Assembly (NCBI RefSeq): GCF_009363155.1
Contig: NZ_CP045302.1
Location: forward strand, 1,129,001 to 1,193,000
DNA length: 64,000 bases
Source of the DNA: Azotobacter salinestris
Lineage (GTDB): Bacteria; Pseudomonadota; Gammaproteobacteria; Pseudomonadales; Pseudomonadaceae
Direction of reading: 5' to 3'
Part shown: piece by piece, positions 8,085 through 18,631 of the stretch
Numbering within the stretch: position 1 is the first letter of the stretch
Layout: the number at the start of each line of letters is the position of its first letter
The notes under the pieces: model-generated
The model's input: the letters and a program-made list of their open reading frames with translations, nothing else
What the model was told of the DNA's origin: nothing
Databases searched by the model: none
Position numbers and translations under genes: made by a program

Positions 8085-9734
8085 CTACATGTTCGGGTAA
8101 TTGGGTCCGCCGCCTCCCTCGGGCGTCACCCAGACGATGTTCTGCGACGGATCCTTGATGTCGCAGGTCTTGCAGTGCAGACAGTTCTGCGCGTTGATCT
8201 GCAGGCGTGGCTCGCCCTGCTCCGCCCCCAGCACCTCGTACACCCCGGCCGGGCAGTAGCGCTGCGCCGGCTCGGCGTAGCGCGGCAGGTTCTCGCGCAG
8301 CGGCAGCGCGCCGTCCTTGAGAACCAGGTGGCAGGGCTGGTTCTCTTCGTGATTGGTGTTGGAGAGGAACACCGAGGCGGGCTTGTCGAAGCTCAGCACG
8401 CCGTCCGGCTTCGGATAGACGATGGGCGCGCAGTCCGCCGCCGGGCGCAGCCGGGCATGGTCGGCCTCGCGGTCGTGCAGGGTGATCGGCAGCCGGCCGG
8501 CGAAGACATTCTGCTCGACGAAGTTGAAGGCTCCGCCGGCCAGCGGCCCGAGCCGGTGCAGCGCCGGGCCGAAGTTGCGCGAGCGGTACAGCTCCTCGTG
8601 CAGCCAGGAGGCCTCGAAGGCGGCCTTCCAGCGCGGCGCCCAGGCGCTGTCGGCCAATTCCTCGGCCAGAGCGGCGAATACCGTCTCGGCGGCGAGCATG
8701 CCCGACTTCATCGCCGTGTGGCTGCCCTTGATCTTGGACACGTTCAGGGTACCGGCGTCGCAGCCGAGCAAGAGGCCACCGGGGAAAGCCATCTCCGGCA
8801 GGGCGTTGAAGCCGCCCTTGGCGATGGCCCGCGCACCGTAGGCCACCCGCTTGCCGCCTTCCAGGTACTGCTTCAGCACGGGGTGGTGCTTGAGGCGCTG
8901 GAACTCGTCGAAGGGGCCGAGCCAGGGATTGGCGTAGTTCAGGTCGACGATCAGGCCGACCACGACCTGATGGTTCTCCGCGTGGTAGAGGAAGAAGCCG
9001 CCGCCGGTGTCCTTGTCCAGCGGCCAGCCGGCGCCGTGGATCACCAGTCCGGGCCGGTGACGGGCCGGGTCGATGTCCCACAGCTCCTTGATGCCGAGGC
9101 CGTAGTGCTGCGGGTCGGCATTGCGGGCCAGGTCGAAGCGCGCGGCGAGCTGCTTGCCCAGATGCCCGCGGCAGCCCTCGGCGAACAGGGTGTAGCGGGC
9201 GTGCAGCTCCATGCCCGGCATGAAGCCGTCCTTGGGCGAGCCGTCGGCGGCCACGCCCATGTCGCCGGTGGCCACGCCCCTGACCCGACCGTTCTCGTCG
9301 TAGAGCACCTGTGCGGCGGCGAACCCCGGGAACACCTGCACGCCCAGGGCCTCGGCCTGCTCGCCCAGCCAGCGCACCAGGTTGCCGAGGCTGACGATGT
9401 GGTTGCCGGCGTTGTGCAGGCTTTTCGGCAGCAGCGCATCGGGTAGCTTCACGGCCTGCTCGGCGTTCTTCAGCAGGTAGACCTCGTCCGCGCTCACCGG
9501 CGTGTGCAGCGGGGCGCCAAGTGCCTTCCAGTCGGGGAACAGCTCGTCGAGGGCGCGGGACTCGAACACCGCGCCGGAGAGGATGTGCGCCCCGACTTCG
9601 GAGCCCTTCTCCACCACGCAGACCTCCAGCGGCCGGTTCTGCCCGGCGGCCAGCTGCATCAGCCGGCAGGCGGCGGACAGGCCCGCCGGACCGGCGCCGA
9701 CGATGACCACATCGAATTCCATGGCTTCGCGCAT
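8085..9734 (-). CDS. Electron transfer flavoprotein-ubiquinone oxidoreductase (ETF-QO)
   Basis: A protein of 549 residues. The start at 9734 is chosen because GGAGG lies eight bases upstream. An FAD-binding GxGxxG motif (VVIVGAGPAGLSAACRL) opens the protein. A ubiquinone/FAD domain follows, with GCDAGTLNVSKIKGSHTAMKSG split over the usual conserved region. The C-terminus has the 4Fe-4S cysteines in QINAQNCLHCKTCDIKDP. The enzyme passes electrons from reduced ETF to membrane quinone. It lies directly downstream of etfBA, so the electron chain for the acyl-CoA dehydrogenase is encoded in the same cluster. Confidence 0.95.
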   Translation of the reverse strand: MREAMEFDVVIVGAGPAGLSAACRLMQLAAGQNRPLEVCVVEKGSEVGAHILSGAVFESRALDELFPDWKALGAPLHTPVSADEVYLLKNAEQAVKLPDALLPKSLHNAGNHIVSLGNLVRWLGEQAEALGVQVFPGFAAAQVLYDENGRVRGVATGDMGVAADGSPKDGFMPGMELHARYTLFAEGCRGHLGKQLAARFDLARNADPQHYGLGIKELWDIDPARHRPGLVIHGAGWPLDKDTGGGFFLYHAENHQVVVGLIVDLNYANPWLGPFDEFQRLKHHPVLKQYLEGGKRVAYGARAIAKGGFNALPEMAFPGGLLLGCDAGTLNVSKIKGSHTAMKSGMLAAETVFAALAEELADSAWAPRWKAAFEASWLHEELYRSRNFGPALHRLGPLAGGAFNFVEQNVFAGRLPITLHDREADHARLRPAADCAPIVYPKPDGVLSFDKPASVFLSNTNHEENQPCHLVLKDGALPLRENLPRYAEPAQRYCPAGVYEVLGAEQGEPRLQINAQNCLHCKTCDIKDPSQNIVWVTPEGGGGPNYPNM

Positions 9735-9766
9735 GACGCGTTCCTCCACATCAAAGGCCAAAAGGC

Positions 9767-9774
9767 TTGTTGTT
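9767..9774 (-). promoter_or_regulatory. Crc/Hfq-like motif upstream of ETF-QO
   Basis: The minus strand reads AACAACAA, matching the AANAAYAA catabolite-repression motif of pseudomonads, about 33 bases before the start codon. It is distant from the ribosome binding site, so the case is weaker than at fadB. Confidence 0.4.
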
Positions 9775-9777
9775 GTC

Positions 9778-9855
9778 GTAGGGTGGGAAACGGCCGCAGG
9801 CCTTTCCCACCGGGCAGGCACGGTGGAAAACCGCTGCGCGGGTTTTCCACCCTAC
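9778..9855. repeat. Palindromic intergenic repeat, copy 2
   Basis: Bounded by GTAGGG and CCCTAC, with hairpins formed by GGTGGGAAA-type/TTTCCCACC arms and by GGTGGAAAACC/GGTTTTCCACC arms. It fills most of the gap between etfA and the ETF-QO gene and belongs to the same family as the unit at 2256-2317. Confidence 0.8.
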
Positions 9856-9865
9856 CCGGGCCGGT

Positions 9866-10795
9866 TCAGAGGGCCTTTTCCAGCTCGGGCACCGCCTCGA
9901 ACAGATCCGCTACCAGGCCGTAGTCGGCGACCTGGAAGATCGGCGCCTCGGGGTCCTTGTTGATGGCGACGATCACCTTGGAATCCTTCATCCCCGCCAG
10001 GTGCTGGATGGCCCCGGAGATGCCGACGGCGATGTACAGCTCGGGCGCGACGATCTTGCCGGTCTGCCCCACCTGCATGTCGTTGGCGACGAAGCCGGCG
10101 TCCACCGCCGCGCGCGAGGCGCCCACCGCCGCGCCCAGCCTGTCGGCGAGCCTTTCCAGCAGGGCGAAGTTCTCGCCGCTGCCCAGCCCGCGGCCGCCCG
10201 ACACCACGATGCGCGCGCTGCCCAGTTCCGGGCGGTCGGACTTGGCCAACTCCTCGCCGACGAAGCGCGAGGTGCCGGCGTCGTGCACGGCACTGAGGCT
10301 CTCGACGACGGCGCTGCCGCCCTCGGCCGGCAGCGGGTCGAAGGCGCTGGCGCGCACCGTGACGACGATCACCGGGTCCAGCGACTGCACGGTGGCGATG
10401 GCGTTGCCGGCATAGATCGGCCGGCGGAAGGTGTTCGGCGAGACGACGCCGACGATGTCGGAAAGCTGGGCCACGTCCAGCAGCGCGGCGACCCGCGGCA
10501 TCAGGTTCTTGCCGGCCGAGCCGGCCGGCGCGAGCAGGTGCGAATAGGTCTTGCCCAGCCCGGCGACCAGGCGGGCGAGGTTTTCCGCCAGCTGGTGCTC
10601 GTAGACGGCGGCATCGGCGACCAGCACCTTGCTCACCCCGGGGATGGCGGCAGCCTGGGCGGCGACGGCTGCGCAGGAGCGGCCGGCGACCAGCAGATGC
10701 ACCTCGCCGCCCAGCAGCGCCGCGGCGCCCAGGGTGTTCAGGGTGGCGCCCTTGAGGGTGCGGTTGTCGTGTTCGGCAATGACAAGAATGGCCAT
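9866..10795 (-). CDS. etfA: Electron transfer flavoprotein, alpha subunit
   Basis: A protein of 309 residues with the N-terminal ETF domain and a C-terminal FAD-binding domain bearing [25 protein letters not shown] and [18 protein letters not shown]. Its ATG overlaps the etfB stop by one base (TGATG), which indicates translational coupling. It pairs with etfB to carry electrons from acyl-CoA dehydrogenase to ETF-QO. Confidence 0.96.
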   Translation of the reverse strand: MAILVIAEHDNRTLKGATLNTLGAAALLGGEVHLLVAGRSCAAVAAQAAAIPGVSKVLVADAAVYEHQLAENLARLVAGLGKTYSHLLAPAGSAGKNLMPRVAALLDVAQLSDIVGVVSPNTFRRPIYAGNAIATVQSLDPVIVVTVRASAFDPLPAEGGSAVVESLSAVHDAGTSRFVGEELAKSDRPELGSARIVVSGGRGLGSGENFALLERLADRLGAAVGASRAAVDAGFVANDMQVGQTGKIVAPELYIAVGISGAIQHLAGMKDSKVIVAINKDPEAPIFQVADYGLVADLFEAVPELEKAL

Positions 10796-11544
10796 CAGAT
10801 CACCTTCGCTTCGCTCTTCAGTTTTTCCACCAGCTCGCTCACGCTGCCGACCTTGATGCCGCCCTGGCGCTCGGCCGGCGCCTCAACCTTGAGCAGGCGG
10901 GTATGGGCCTTCAGCGCCACGCCGAGTTCGGCGGGGGTCTTGACCTCCAGCGGTTTCTTCTTGGCCTTCATGATGTTCGGCAAGGAGGCGTAGCGCGGCT
11001 CGTTCAGGCGCAGGTCGGTGGTGACGATGGCCGGCAGGGCCAGCTCCAGGGTTTGCAGGCCGCCGTCGATCTCGCGGATGACCTGAAGATGGCCGCCCTC
11101 CAGGGCGAGCGCCGAGGCGAAGGTGGCCTGCGGCCAGTCCAGCAGCGCGGCGAGCATCTGCCCGGTCTGGTTGTTGTCGGCGTCGATGGACTGCTTGCCG
11201 AGGATCACCAGGTCGGGCTGCTCCGCCGCGACCACGGCGGCGAGCAGCTTGGCCACCACCAGGGATTCGGGCGGCTCGGCGGTGTCGACCTGGATGCCGC
11301 GGTCGGCGCCCAGGGCCAGGGCGGTGCGGATCTGCTCCTGGCAGGCCGCCGGGCCTACCGAGACGGCGATGATCTCGCTGGCGAGGCCGGCCTCCTTGAG
11401 GCGCACGGCCGCTTCCACGGCGATTTCGCAGAAAGGGTTCATGGCCATCTTGACGTTGGCCAGATCGACGTCGCTCTGGTCGGCCTTCACCCGCACCTTG
11501 ACGTTGTAGTCGATCACCCGTTTGACGGTTACCAGTATTTTCAT
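10795..11544 (-). CDS. etfB: Electron transfer flavoprotein, beta subunit
   Basis: A protein of 249 residues with the beta-subunit opening [19 protein letters not shown], the AMP-binding ETF fold and the motif [20 protein letters not shown]. It is coupled to etfA and lies 97 bases downstream of the acyl-CoA dehydrogenase gene. The gap holds a GC hairpin (about 11562-11583, eight-bp stem) that may affect relative expression. Confidence 0.96.
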   Translation of the reverse strand: MKILVTVKRVIDYNVKVRVKADQSDVDLANVKMAMNPFCEIAVEAAVRLKEAGLASEIIAVSVGPAACQEQIRTALALGADRGIQVDTAEPPESLVVAKLLAAVVAAEQPDLVILGKQSIDADNNQTGQMLAALLDWPQATFASALALEGGHLQVIREIDGGLQTLELALPAIVTTDLRLNEPRYASLPNIMKAKKKPLEVKTPAELGVALKAHTRLLKVEAPAERQGGIKVGSVSELVEKLKSEAKVI

Positions 11545-11561
11545 TGCGCAAGTCCCCGCTG

Positions 11562-11583
11562 GGGCGGCCTTCGGGGCCGCCCT
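11562..11583 (-). other. Intercistronic hairpin before etfB
   Basis: Arms GGGCGGCC/GGCCGCCC around a five-base loop lie about 18 bases upstream of the etfB start. There is no U tract. It is likely a stability or processing element rather than a terminator, because the downstream genes belong to the same pathway. Confidence 0.45.
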
Positions 11584-11641
11584 CTCTCTTGTTGTCGCGT
11601 TCAGCAGCGCCCGGACGGGACGCCGTTCCCGTGGCGCGGAA

Positions 11642-13420
11642 TCAGAACTGCTCGTCGGCCAGCGCCATGATGCTGGCGCTGCCGGCGCGGATCGCCGCCA
11701 GCAGGGCCTGGGTGCGCGGTAGCAACTGCTCGGCGTAGAAGCGCGCGGTGACCAGCTTGCTCTCGAGGAACGCGCGGTCGCCGTCGCCGGCCTCCAGCAG
11801 CGCCTGGGCGCGCAGCGCCGAACGGGCCATCAGCCAGCCGCCGCACAGGTAGCCGAACAGCATCAGGAAGTTCACGCTGACGCTGCCGGCCAGCGCCGTA
11901 TCGGCATCGGCGCCTTCCAGCAGCAGGCGGCGCGCCTCGCGGCCGGCGGCGAGGGCCTCGCCGAGCGCCCGGGCCTGGGCGGCGAAGGGACCGGCGCTCT
12001 CCAGCCGGGCGACGGTTTCGCCGATCTCGTCGAGCAGGCCGCCGAGCAGTTCGCCCTTGTTCGAGAGGGTCTTGCGCCCCACCAGGTCAAGCGCCTGGAT
12101 GCCGGTGGTGCCCTCGTAGATGGTCAGGATGCGCGCATCGCGGTAGTGACGGGCGGCGCCGGTCTCCTCGATGAAGCCCATGCCGCCGTGGATCTGCACG
12201 CCGAGGGAGGTCACCTCCTGGGCCAGCTCGGTCAGCCAGCCCTTGACGATCGGCGTCAGCAGGTCCACGCGCCCCTGGTGGCGCGCTGCGGCGTCCGCAT
12301 CGGGCGCATGGGCGGTGCGGTCGACCTCGGCGGCGGCGACCAGCGCCAGGGCGCGCATCGCCTCGATGGAGGCCTTCATCTGCAGCAGCATGCGGCGCAC
12401 GTCGGGGAACTCGATGATCGGGAAGCGGCTGCCGTCCTTGCGGGTGCCCTGCAGACGCTCCCTGGCGTACTGGCGGGCCTGCTGGTAGGCGCGCTCGGAG
12501 ATCGACAGGCCCTGCAGGCCGACGCTCTGGCGGGCGTGGTTCATCATGGTGAACATGCAGGCCAGGCCCTTGTGCGGTTCGCCGACCAGGTAGCCGACGG
12601 CGCCTTCCTTCTCGCCGAAACTCATCACGCAGGTCGGGCTGCCGTGGATGCCCAGCTTGTGCTCCAGGGAGACGCACTGGGCGTCGTTGCGCGCGCCCGG
12701 CCTGCCCTGCGCATCGAGCAGGAACTTGGGCACGACGAACAGCGAGATGCCCTTGACCCCGGCGGGGGCGTCCGGCAGCCGCGCCAGCACCAGGTGGACG
12801 ACGTTGTCGGTCATCTGGTGGTCGCCCCAGGTGATGAAGATCTTCTGCCCGCTGATCAGGTAGTGGTCGCCGTTGGGCACGGCCCTGGCCTTGATCGCCG
12901 CCAGGTCCGAACCGGCGTCCGGCTCGGTGAGGTTCATGGTGCCGGTCCACTCGCCGCTGACCAGCTTGGGCAGCCAGGCGGCCTGCAGCTCGGCCGAGCC
13001 GTGGTGGGCGAGGGCCTCGATGGCGCCCTGGGTGAGCATCGGGCAGAGGGCGAAGGCCATGTTCGCCGAGTGCCAGATCTCGTTGACGGCGGTGCCCACC
13101 ACGTTCGGCAGGTTCTGCCCGCCCCAGGCCTCGGCGGCGGTCAGCGACGGCCAGCCGCTCTCCTGGAACTGCCGGTAGGCACCGGCGAAGCCCGGGGTCT
13201 CCTCGACGCCCCGCTCGCCCAGGCGTGCGCCCTGGGTGTCGCCGACGGCATTCAGGGGCGCCAGCACCTCGGAGCCGAGCCGGCCGGCCTCGGCCAGGAT
13301 GGCGGAAACCAGCTCGCCGTTGACGTCGTTCAGGCCGGCCCCGGTGCAGAAGCGCTCCAGCTCGACCAGCTCGCCCAGTACGAATTCCGTGTCGCGGTAG
13401 GGATGGACATAGTCACTCAT
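11642..13420 (-). CDS. Acyl-CoA dehydrogenase (large, about 590-residue type)
   Basis: A protein of 592 residues starting [13 protein letters not shown]. It is longer than classic 380-residue enzymes and has the C-terminal extension of the DmdC/AcdA-like branch. Conserved signatures include [17 protein letters not shown] (substrate and flavin region), [13 protein letters not shown] and [20 protein letters not shown]. It oxidises an acyl-CoA to the 2-enoyl-CoA and passes electrons to ETF, encoded immediately downstream. The chain-length preference cannot be told. It starts about 50 bases after the fadB stop. Confidence 0.92.
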   Translation of the reverse strand: MSDYVHPYRDTEFVLGELVELERFCTGAGLNDVNGELVSAILAEAGRLGSEVLAPLNAVGDTQGARLGERGVEETPGFAGAYRQFQESGWPSLTAAEAWGGQNLPNVVGTAVNEIWHSANMAFALCPMLTQGAIEALAHHGSAELQAAWLPKLVSGEWTGTMNLTEPDAGSDLAAIKARAVPNGDHYLISGQKIFITWGDHQMTDNVVHLVLARLPDAPAGVKGISLFVVPKFLLDAQGRPGARNDAQCVSLEHKLGIHGSPTCVMSFGEKEGAVGYLVGEPHKGLACMFTMMNHARQSVGLQGLSISERAYQQARQYARERLQGTRKDGSRFPIIEFPDVRRMLLQMKASIEAMRALALVAAAEVDRTAHAPDADAAARHQGRVDLLTPIVKGWLTELAQEVTSLGVQIHGGMGFIEETGAARHYRDARILTIYEGTTGIQALDLVGRKTLSNKGELLGGLLDEIGETVARLESAGPFAAQARALGEALAAGREARRLLLEGADADTALAGSVSVNFLMLFGYLCGGWLMARSALRAQALLEAGDGDRAFLESKLVTARFYAEQLLPRTQALLAAIRAGSASIMALADEQF

Positions 13421-13434
13421 TGATTCTTTCCTCT

Positions 13435-13442
13435 TTATTGTT
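13435..13442 (-). promoter_or_regulatory. Crc/Hfq-like motif at the acyl-CoA dehydrogenase start
   Basis: The minus strand reads AACAATAA just upstream of the AGAGGAAAG ribosome-binding region, about 15 bases before the ATG. It fits AANAAYAA, the A-rich target of Hfq/Crc translational repression in pseudomonads. Confidence 0.5.
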
Positions 13443-13470
13443 CGGTGAGCGCCGCCTTCGGCACACAGGC

Positions 13471-15612
13471 TCAGAAGTAGCTCCGCCCCGCCTCGAGACG
13501 GGCGCGGAAATCCTCGGTCAGGCGGTAGAGGCCGCCATGCCGGGCATGGGCCTCGGCCTTGCGGGCGAAGACCGCCAGGCCCTGGGTGTCGATGTAGCGC
13601 AGGGCGCCGCCGCGAAAGCGCGGGAAGCCGATGCCGAGCAGCAGCCCCATGTCGATTTCCTCGGGCGTCTCGACGATGCCGTCCTCCAGGCAGCGCGCCG
13701 CCTCCAGGCACAAGGGGATCATCAGCCGGTCGACGATCTCCTCGTCGGAGACCTCGACCCGCTCCAGCACCCGCTCGGAGATCAACGCGCGGGCGGCCGC
13801 CGCCGGCTGCCGGCTGCGCCGGCCGGAAGCATCCTGGGTGTACTCGTAGAAGCCCTTGCCGTTCTTCTGGCCGAGCGCGCCGCTGGCCAGCAGCGTATCC
13901 ATGATCGGCTCGCCGTCGTGGCCCATGCGCTCGGGAAAACCTTCCTGCAGCACGTGGTCGGCGTGGACCATGGTGTCGATGCCGATCACATCGGCCAGGT
14001 AGGCCGGCCCCATCGGCCAGCCGAAGGCTTCCATGACCCGGTCGATCCGCTCGAAGTCGACGCCGTCCCTGAGCAGGCGGTTGAAGCCGTTGAAATAGGG
14101 GAAGAGCACGCGGTTGACCAGAAAGCCCGGGCAGTCGCCGACCACGATGGGGGTCTTGCCCATGGCGCTGGCGTAGGCCACGGTGCGGGCGATGGTCGCC
14201 TCGCTGCTGCGGCTGCCGCGGATCACCTCGACCAGTTGCATCAGCTGCACCGGGTTGAAGAAGTGCATGCCGCAGAAGGATTCCGGCCGCTTGAGGCCCT
14301 GCGCCAGCAGGTCGATGGAGATGGTCGAGGTGTTGGAGGTCAGCACCGCGTCCGCCGGCACCTGGTCCTCCACCTCGGCCAGAACGGCAGCCTTGATCCT
14401 GGGATTCTCGACCACGGCCTCGACCACCAGATCGACCCCGGCGAAGTCCTCATAATCCAGCGCCGGCTGGATGTTCTCCAGCACCCGCTGCTTGCCGGCC
14501 GCATCCAGCCGGCCCTTGTCGATCTGCCGGTCGAGCAGTTGGTTGGCGGTTTTCAGGCCCAGCTCGAGCGCCTCGCCGCGGATGTCCTTCATGACGATGG
14601 GAACGCCCGAGGAAGCCGACTGGAAGGCCACGCCACCGCCCATGATGCCGGCGCCGAGCACGGCGCTGCGGCGCACCGGCGCGGCCTTGCCGCTCCAGGC
14701 CCTGGCTTTCTTCCTGACCAGTTGATCGCCGAGGAACAGGCCGATCAGGGCGCGGGCGACGTCGGACTTGGCCAGGACCGCGAAGGTGCATGCCTCGATC
14801 TCCAGCGCCTCGTCCAGCGGCAGCGTGGCGTGCCGGACGAGCGCATTGAGGATCGCCGCCGGCGCCGGATAGTGACGGTCGAGCTTGCCGCCCAGCTGCT
14901 GCTGAAGAGCGGCCAGCCGCCCGCGCGTCTCCGTAGTGTCGGCCAGGGGCTGCTGCTTGCGGACGCGGTGGGCGGCGAACGGCAGCTCGCCGCTGGCGGC
15001 CAGGCGCAGCAGGTTCAGCGCGGAATCGCGCAGTTCCCCGGCGGCGACCACCCGGTCGACAGCGCCCAGCTCCAGCGCCCTGGCCGCGGCCTGCGGCTTG
15101 CCGGCGAGCATCCAGTCGAGCGCCGCCTCGGCGCCGATCAGCCGGCTCAGGCGCACGGTGCCGCCCCAGCCCGGGCAGAGGCCCAGGCTCACTTCCGGCA
15201 GACCGATCCGGGCGTCCGCCGCCAGGACCCGGAAGTCGGCGGCCAGCGCCAGCTCGCAGCCGCCGCCCAGCGCCAGGCCGTTCACCGCGGCCACGGTCGG
15301 GAACGGCAGGGCTTCCAGGGCGCCGAACAGCAGCTGTCCCTGGCCAATCCACTCCACCACCTCGCGCTCGCTGCGGGCGAAGGCCGCGGTGAATTCGGTG
15401 ATGTCGGCGCCGACCACGAACGCCGGCTTGGCGCTGGCGATCAGCAGGCCCTCGATCTCGTGGCCGTGGCGCTCGAGCAGCCGGACGACCTCGGCCAGCT
15501 CGCCCAGGGTCAGGCTGTCCAGCTTGTTGACCGAGGAGCCCTGCAGGTCGAGGGTCAGCTCGACCAGTCCCGCCTCCAGAGCCTTGAGGCGCATCGCCTT
15601 GCCGTTGTACAT
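13471..15612 (-). CDS. fadB: Fatty acid oxidation complex alpha subunit (enoyl-CoA hydratase / 3-hydroxyacyl-CoA dehydrogenase)
   Basis: A protein of 713 residues, the normal FadB length (about 715); the start at 15612 has AAGGAG eight bases upstream. The N-terminal crotonase domain (about 1-190) has VVGADITEF and NGLALGGGCELALAADFR. The central dehydrogenase domain opens with AVLGAGIMGGGVAFQSA (NAD-binding, about residue 315). SNTSTISI and GMHFFNPVQLMQLVEVI follow, and the C-terminal 3HCDH domains end in GIGFPRFRGGALRY. It carries out hydration and NAD-dependent oxidation in beta-oxidation. The thiolase gene lies upstream and the acyl-CoA dehydrogenase downstream. Confidence 0.94.
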   Translation of the reverse strand: MYNGKAMRLKALEAGLVELTLDLQGSSVNKLDSLTLGELAEVVRLLERHGHEIEGLLIASAKPAFVVGADITEFTAAFARSEREVVEWIGQGQLLFGALEALPFPTVAAVNGLALGGGCELALAADFRVLAADARIGLPEVSLGLCPGWGGTVRLSRLIGAEAALDWMLAGKPQAAARALELGAVDRVVAAGELRDSALNLLRLAASGELPFAAHRVRKQQPLADTTETRGRLAALQQQLGGKLDRHYPAPAAILNALVRHATLPLDEALEIEACTFAVLAKSDVARALIGLFLGDQLVRKKARAWSGKAAPVRRSAVLGAGIMGGGVAFQSASSGVPIVMKDIRGEALELGLKTANQLLDRQIDKGRLDAAGKQRVLENIQPALDYEDFAGVDLVVEAVVENPRIKAAVLAEVEDQVPADAVLTSNTSTISIDLLAQGLKRPESFCGMHFFNPVQLMQLVEVIRGSRSSEATIARTVAYASAMGKTPIVVGDCPGFLVNRVLFPYFNGFNRLLRDGVDFERIDRVMEAFGWPMGPAYLADVIGIDTMVHADHVLQEGFPERMGHDGEPIMDTLLASGALGQKNGKGFYEYTQDASGRRSRQPAAAARALISERVLERVEVSDEEIVDRLMIPLCLEAARCLEDGIVETPEEIDMGLLLGIGFPRFRGGALRYIDTQGLAVFARKAEAHARHGGLYRLTEDFRARLEAGRSYF

Positions 15613-15624
15613 GCCGTGAACTCC

Positions 15625-15632
15625 TTGTTGTT
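15625..15632 (-). promoter_or_regulatory. Crc/Hfq-like motif overlapping the fadB ribosome binding site
   Basis: The minus strand reads AACAACAA and runs straight into the AAGGAG Shine-Dalgarno (15621-15626). This position is ideal for Hfq/Crc to block ribosome loading on fadB. Confidence 0.6.
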
Positions 15633-15742
15633 CTCGATCGGCCACGCAGGCCGCACGCATCCGGACCGTCGCCGCGCGGAGCAACAGTCGGGTCGAAAAA
15701 GTCGGAAAGTGGGCGCGGCCACGCCGGACCGCGCCCGGCCGG

Positions 15743-16936
<1,194 letters not shown>

Positions 16937-17138
16937 GGATGGTTTTCCTTGGAGAGTGCCGGGAGCGGACCGCCTTCCGACGAATCGGACGGGAGTCCGC
17001 GAATGGCCGTTAGCTTCCATCCATGGGCGGGGCGCCGGCAATAACGAAACCAGCCTCAAAATTGACATTAACGGACAGCGGTAATCCGGCCGTTTCGATA
17101 GACTTCCGCTGCTGGGATACACCTCTTCAGGACAGGCC
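16937..17138. promoter_or_regulatory. Divergent promoter region between thiolase and AraC-type regulator
   Basis: About 200 bases between oppositely oriented genes, including an AT-richer block at 17041-17075 with TTGACA at 17062-17067. No well-spaced -10 was found. It is the natural place for the AraC-type protein to bind and control the catabolic series. Confidence 0.45.
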
Positions 17139-18155
17139 ATGAGCGTCGAGCGCTACTCCATCTCCATGCATTTCCCGCGGGTGCTGATGAATGCCGCGCG
17201 CCGGCGCGGCCTCGACGAGGACGTGCTGCTCGCCGAGGCCGGCATCAGCCGCCGGCTGCTCGACAACCCCCACCTGCGCATCACCCCCGACCAGTTCAGT
17301 CGGCTGATGCGCGGGGTCTGGCGCCTGGGCGACGACGAGTTCCTCGGCATGGGCGCGCAGCGCTGCCGGCAGGGCATCTTCGCGCTGATGGCCAAGCAGG
17401 TGGTCCGCTCGCGCAGCCTGCACTCTGTCTATTACAAGCTCGGCCACTTCTACAATCTGGTGAACGACTCGCTGCGCCTGGAGCTGAAGGTCGAGGGCGA
17501 CGAGGCCGTCTTCTCGATGGTGCTGGCCGATCCGTCCCAGGACCCGGACTACCTGCTGCGGGAGTTTCTGCTGCTGCTCTGGCACCGCTTTCCCAGCTGG
17601 CTGATCGGCCAGCGGATTCCGCTGAAGTACGTCGCCTTCGACCACGCCGCCCCCGAGCACCTGGCCGAGTACCGGCTGATGTTCCCCTGCCCGGCGAAGT
17701 TCGAGCAGCCGACCACCTGCCTGGTGTTCGAGGCGCGCATGCTCGAAGCCCCGGTGGTGCAGACTCCCGAAGCCCTGGCCAACCACCTGCGGCGGGCGCC
17801 GATCGACTGGTTCACCCGGCCGGCCTATTACCCCGTGTATACCCGGCGGGTACGCGATCACCTGGAAAGATCCGGCGACCTGGCCGGCGCGACCATCCAG
17901 AGCACCGCCGCCGCCCTGCTCCTGACCGAGCGCACCCTGCGCCGCCGGCTCAGCGCCGAGGGCAGCAGCTTCCAGGGCATCAAGGACGGCATGCGCCGGG
18001 ACATGGCCATCCACTACCTGACCCAGCCCTCCATGCCGATCAGCCAGGTCGCCCGGCAGTTGGGCTTCTCCGAGCCGTCCGCGTTCACCCGGGCGTTCAA
18101 GCAGTGGACGGGCGAGCTGCCGAAGACCTATCGGGATGCGGCCCGGAAAATGTAA
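17139..18155 (+). CDS. AraC-family transcriptional regulator
   Basis: A protein of 338 residues. The N-terminal domain resembles the Arabinose_bd-type ligand domain of OruR/ArgR-like pseudomonad AraC proteins. The C-terminal double helix-turn-helix (about residues 235-335) has TAAALLLTERTLRRRLSAEG and QVARQLGFSEPSAFTRAFKQ, ending in the usual WTGELPKTYR. Divergence from the thiolase-fadB-etf genes suggests it activates them in response to an acyl or carboxylate signal; this is inferred from position. Confidence 0.88.
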   Translation: MSVERYSISMHFPRVLMNAARRRGLDEDVLLAEAGISRRLLDNPHLRITPDQFSRLMRGVWRLGDDEFLGMGAQRCRQGIFALMAKQVVRSRSLHSVYYKLGHFYNLVNDSLRLELKVEGDEAVFSMVLADPSQDPDYLLREFLLLLWHRFPSWLIGQRIPLKYVAFDHAAPEHLAEYRLMFPCPAKFEQPTTCLVFEARMLEAPVVQTPEALANHLRRAPIDWFTRPAYYPVYTRRVRDHLERSGDLAGATIQSTAAALLLTERTLRRRLSAEGSSFQGIKDGMRRDMAIHYLTQPSMPISQVARQLGFSEPSAFTRAFKQWTGELPKTYRDAARKM

Positions 18156-18631
18156 CTTTTCATGTCAAATATCTTCTGCGGGCATCCGCCCTGCCGGTAC
18201 GGGACAGCAGCGTCATGGGCAGGAATGCATATAAATTATTTATTTCAAAATAAATTAAATGGGATTTTCATTCCGAAGCCATGGAGTGCCCCGACGGCAG
18301 GACTACCTGATTCGAGGGCTCCGAAAGGGCAGCCCCCTCGTTGCAGTCCGTGTTCGCGAACCCCGCCGTGCTCTTCCGGATGCCCGCTCGAAAGCCGCCA
18401 AAGGCACGGCTGGCACCGCCTGCAGCGTCCGGCGGGGATGCCGGCGGCGCTCCTTCCCGGGCCGATGACCGCAGCCTGGAAAAGCCCTGCTCCGGCCGAA
18501 ACCGGCCATCTCTCTGAAACCGCGTCCTTGAGCGGCTACAGCAGTTTTCTCGGAGCACCGATGGGGGAATAATGAAGACGCTTTCTTCCCTCCCTTGCCT
18601 TGCGTTCCAACCTATTCATCTCGAGGTTCAC
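18156..18631. other. Intergenic region without a credible gene
   Basis: It contains an AT-rich patch (18228-18262) with overlapping ATTTATTT/AAATAAAT arms. Short frames across it show no family character. The patch may carry the promoter of the MFS gene. Confidence 0.4.

Noticed and set aside
4582-8158. Long plus-strand frames of 527 and 776 codons opposite the CoA-transferases
   Set aside because: Antisense composition (many Asp, Gln, His, Val) and similarity to each other only because the genes on the other strand are paralogues.
18162-18572. Plus-strand frame of 136 codons between AraC and MFS genes
   Set aside because: No ribosome binding site, Pro/Ser/Arg-rich composition and no family; treated as intergenic.
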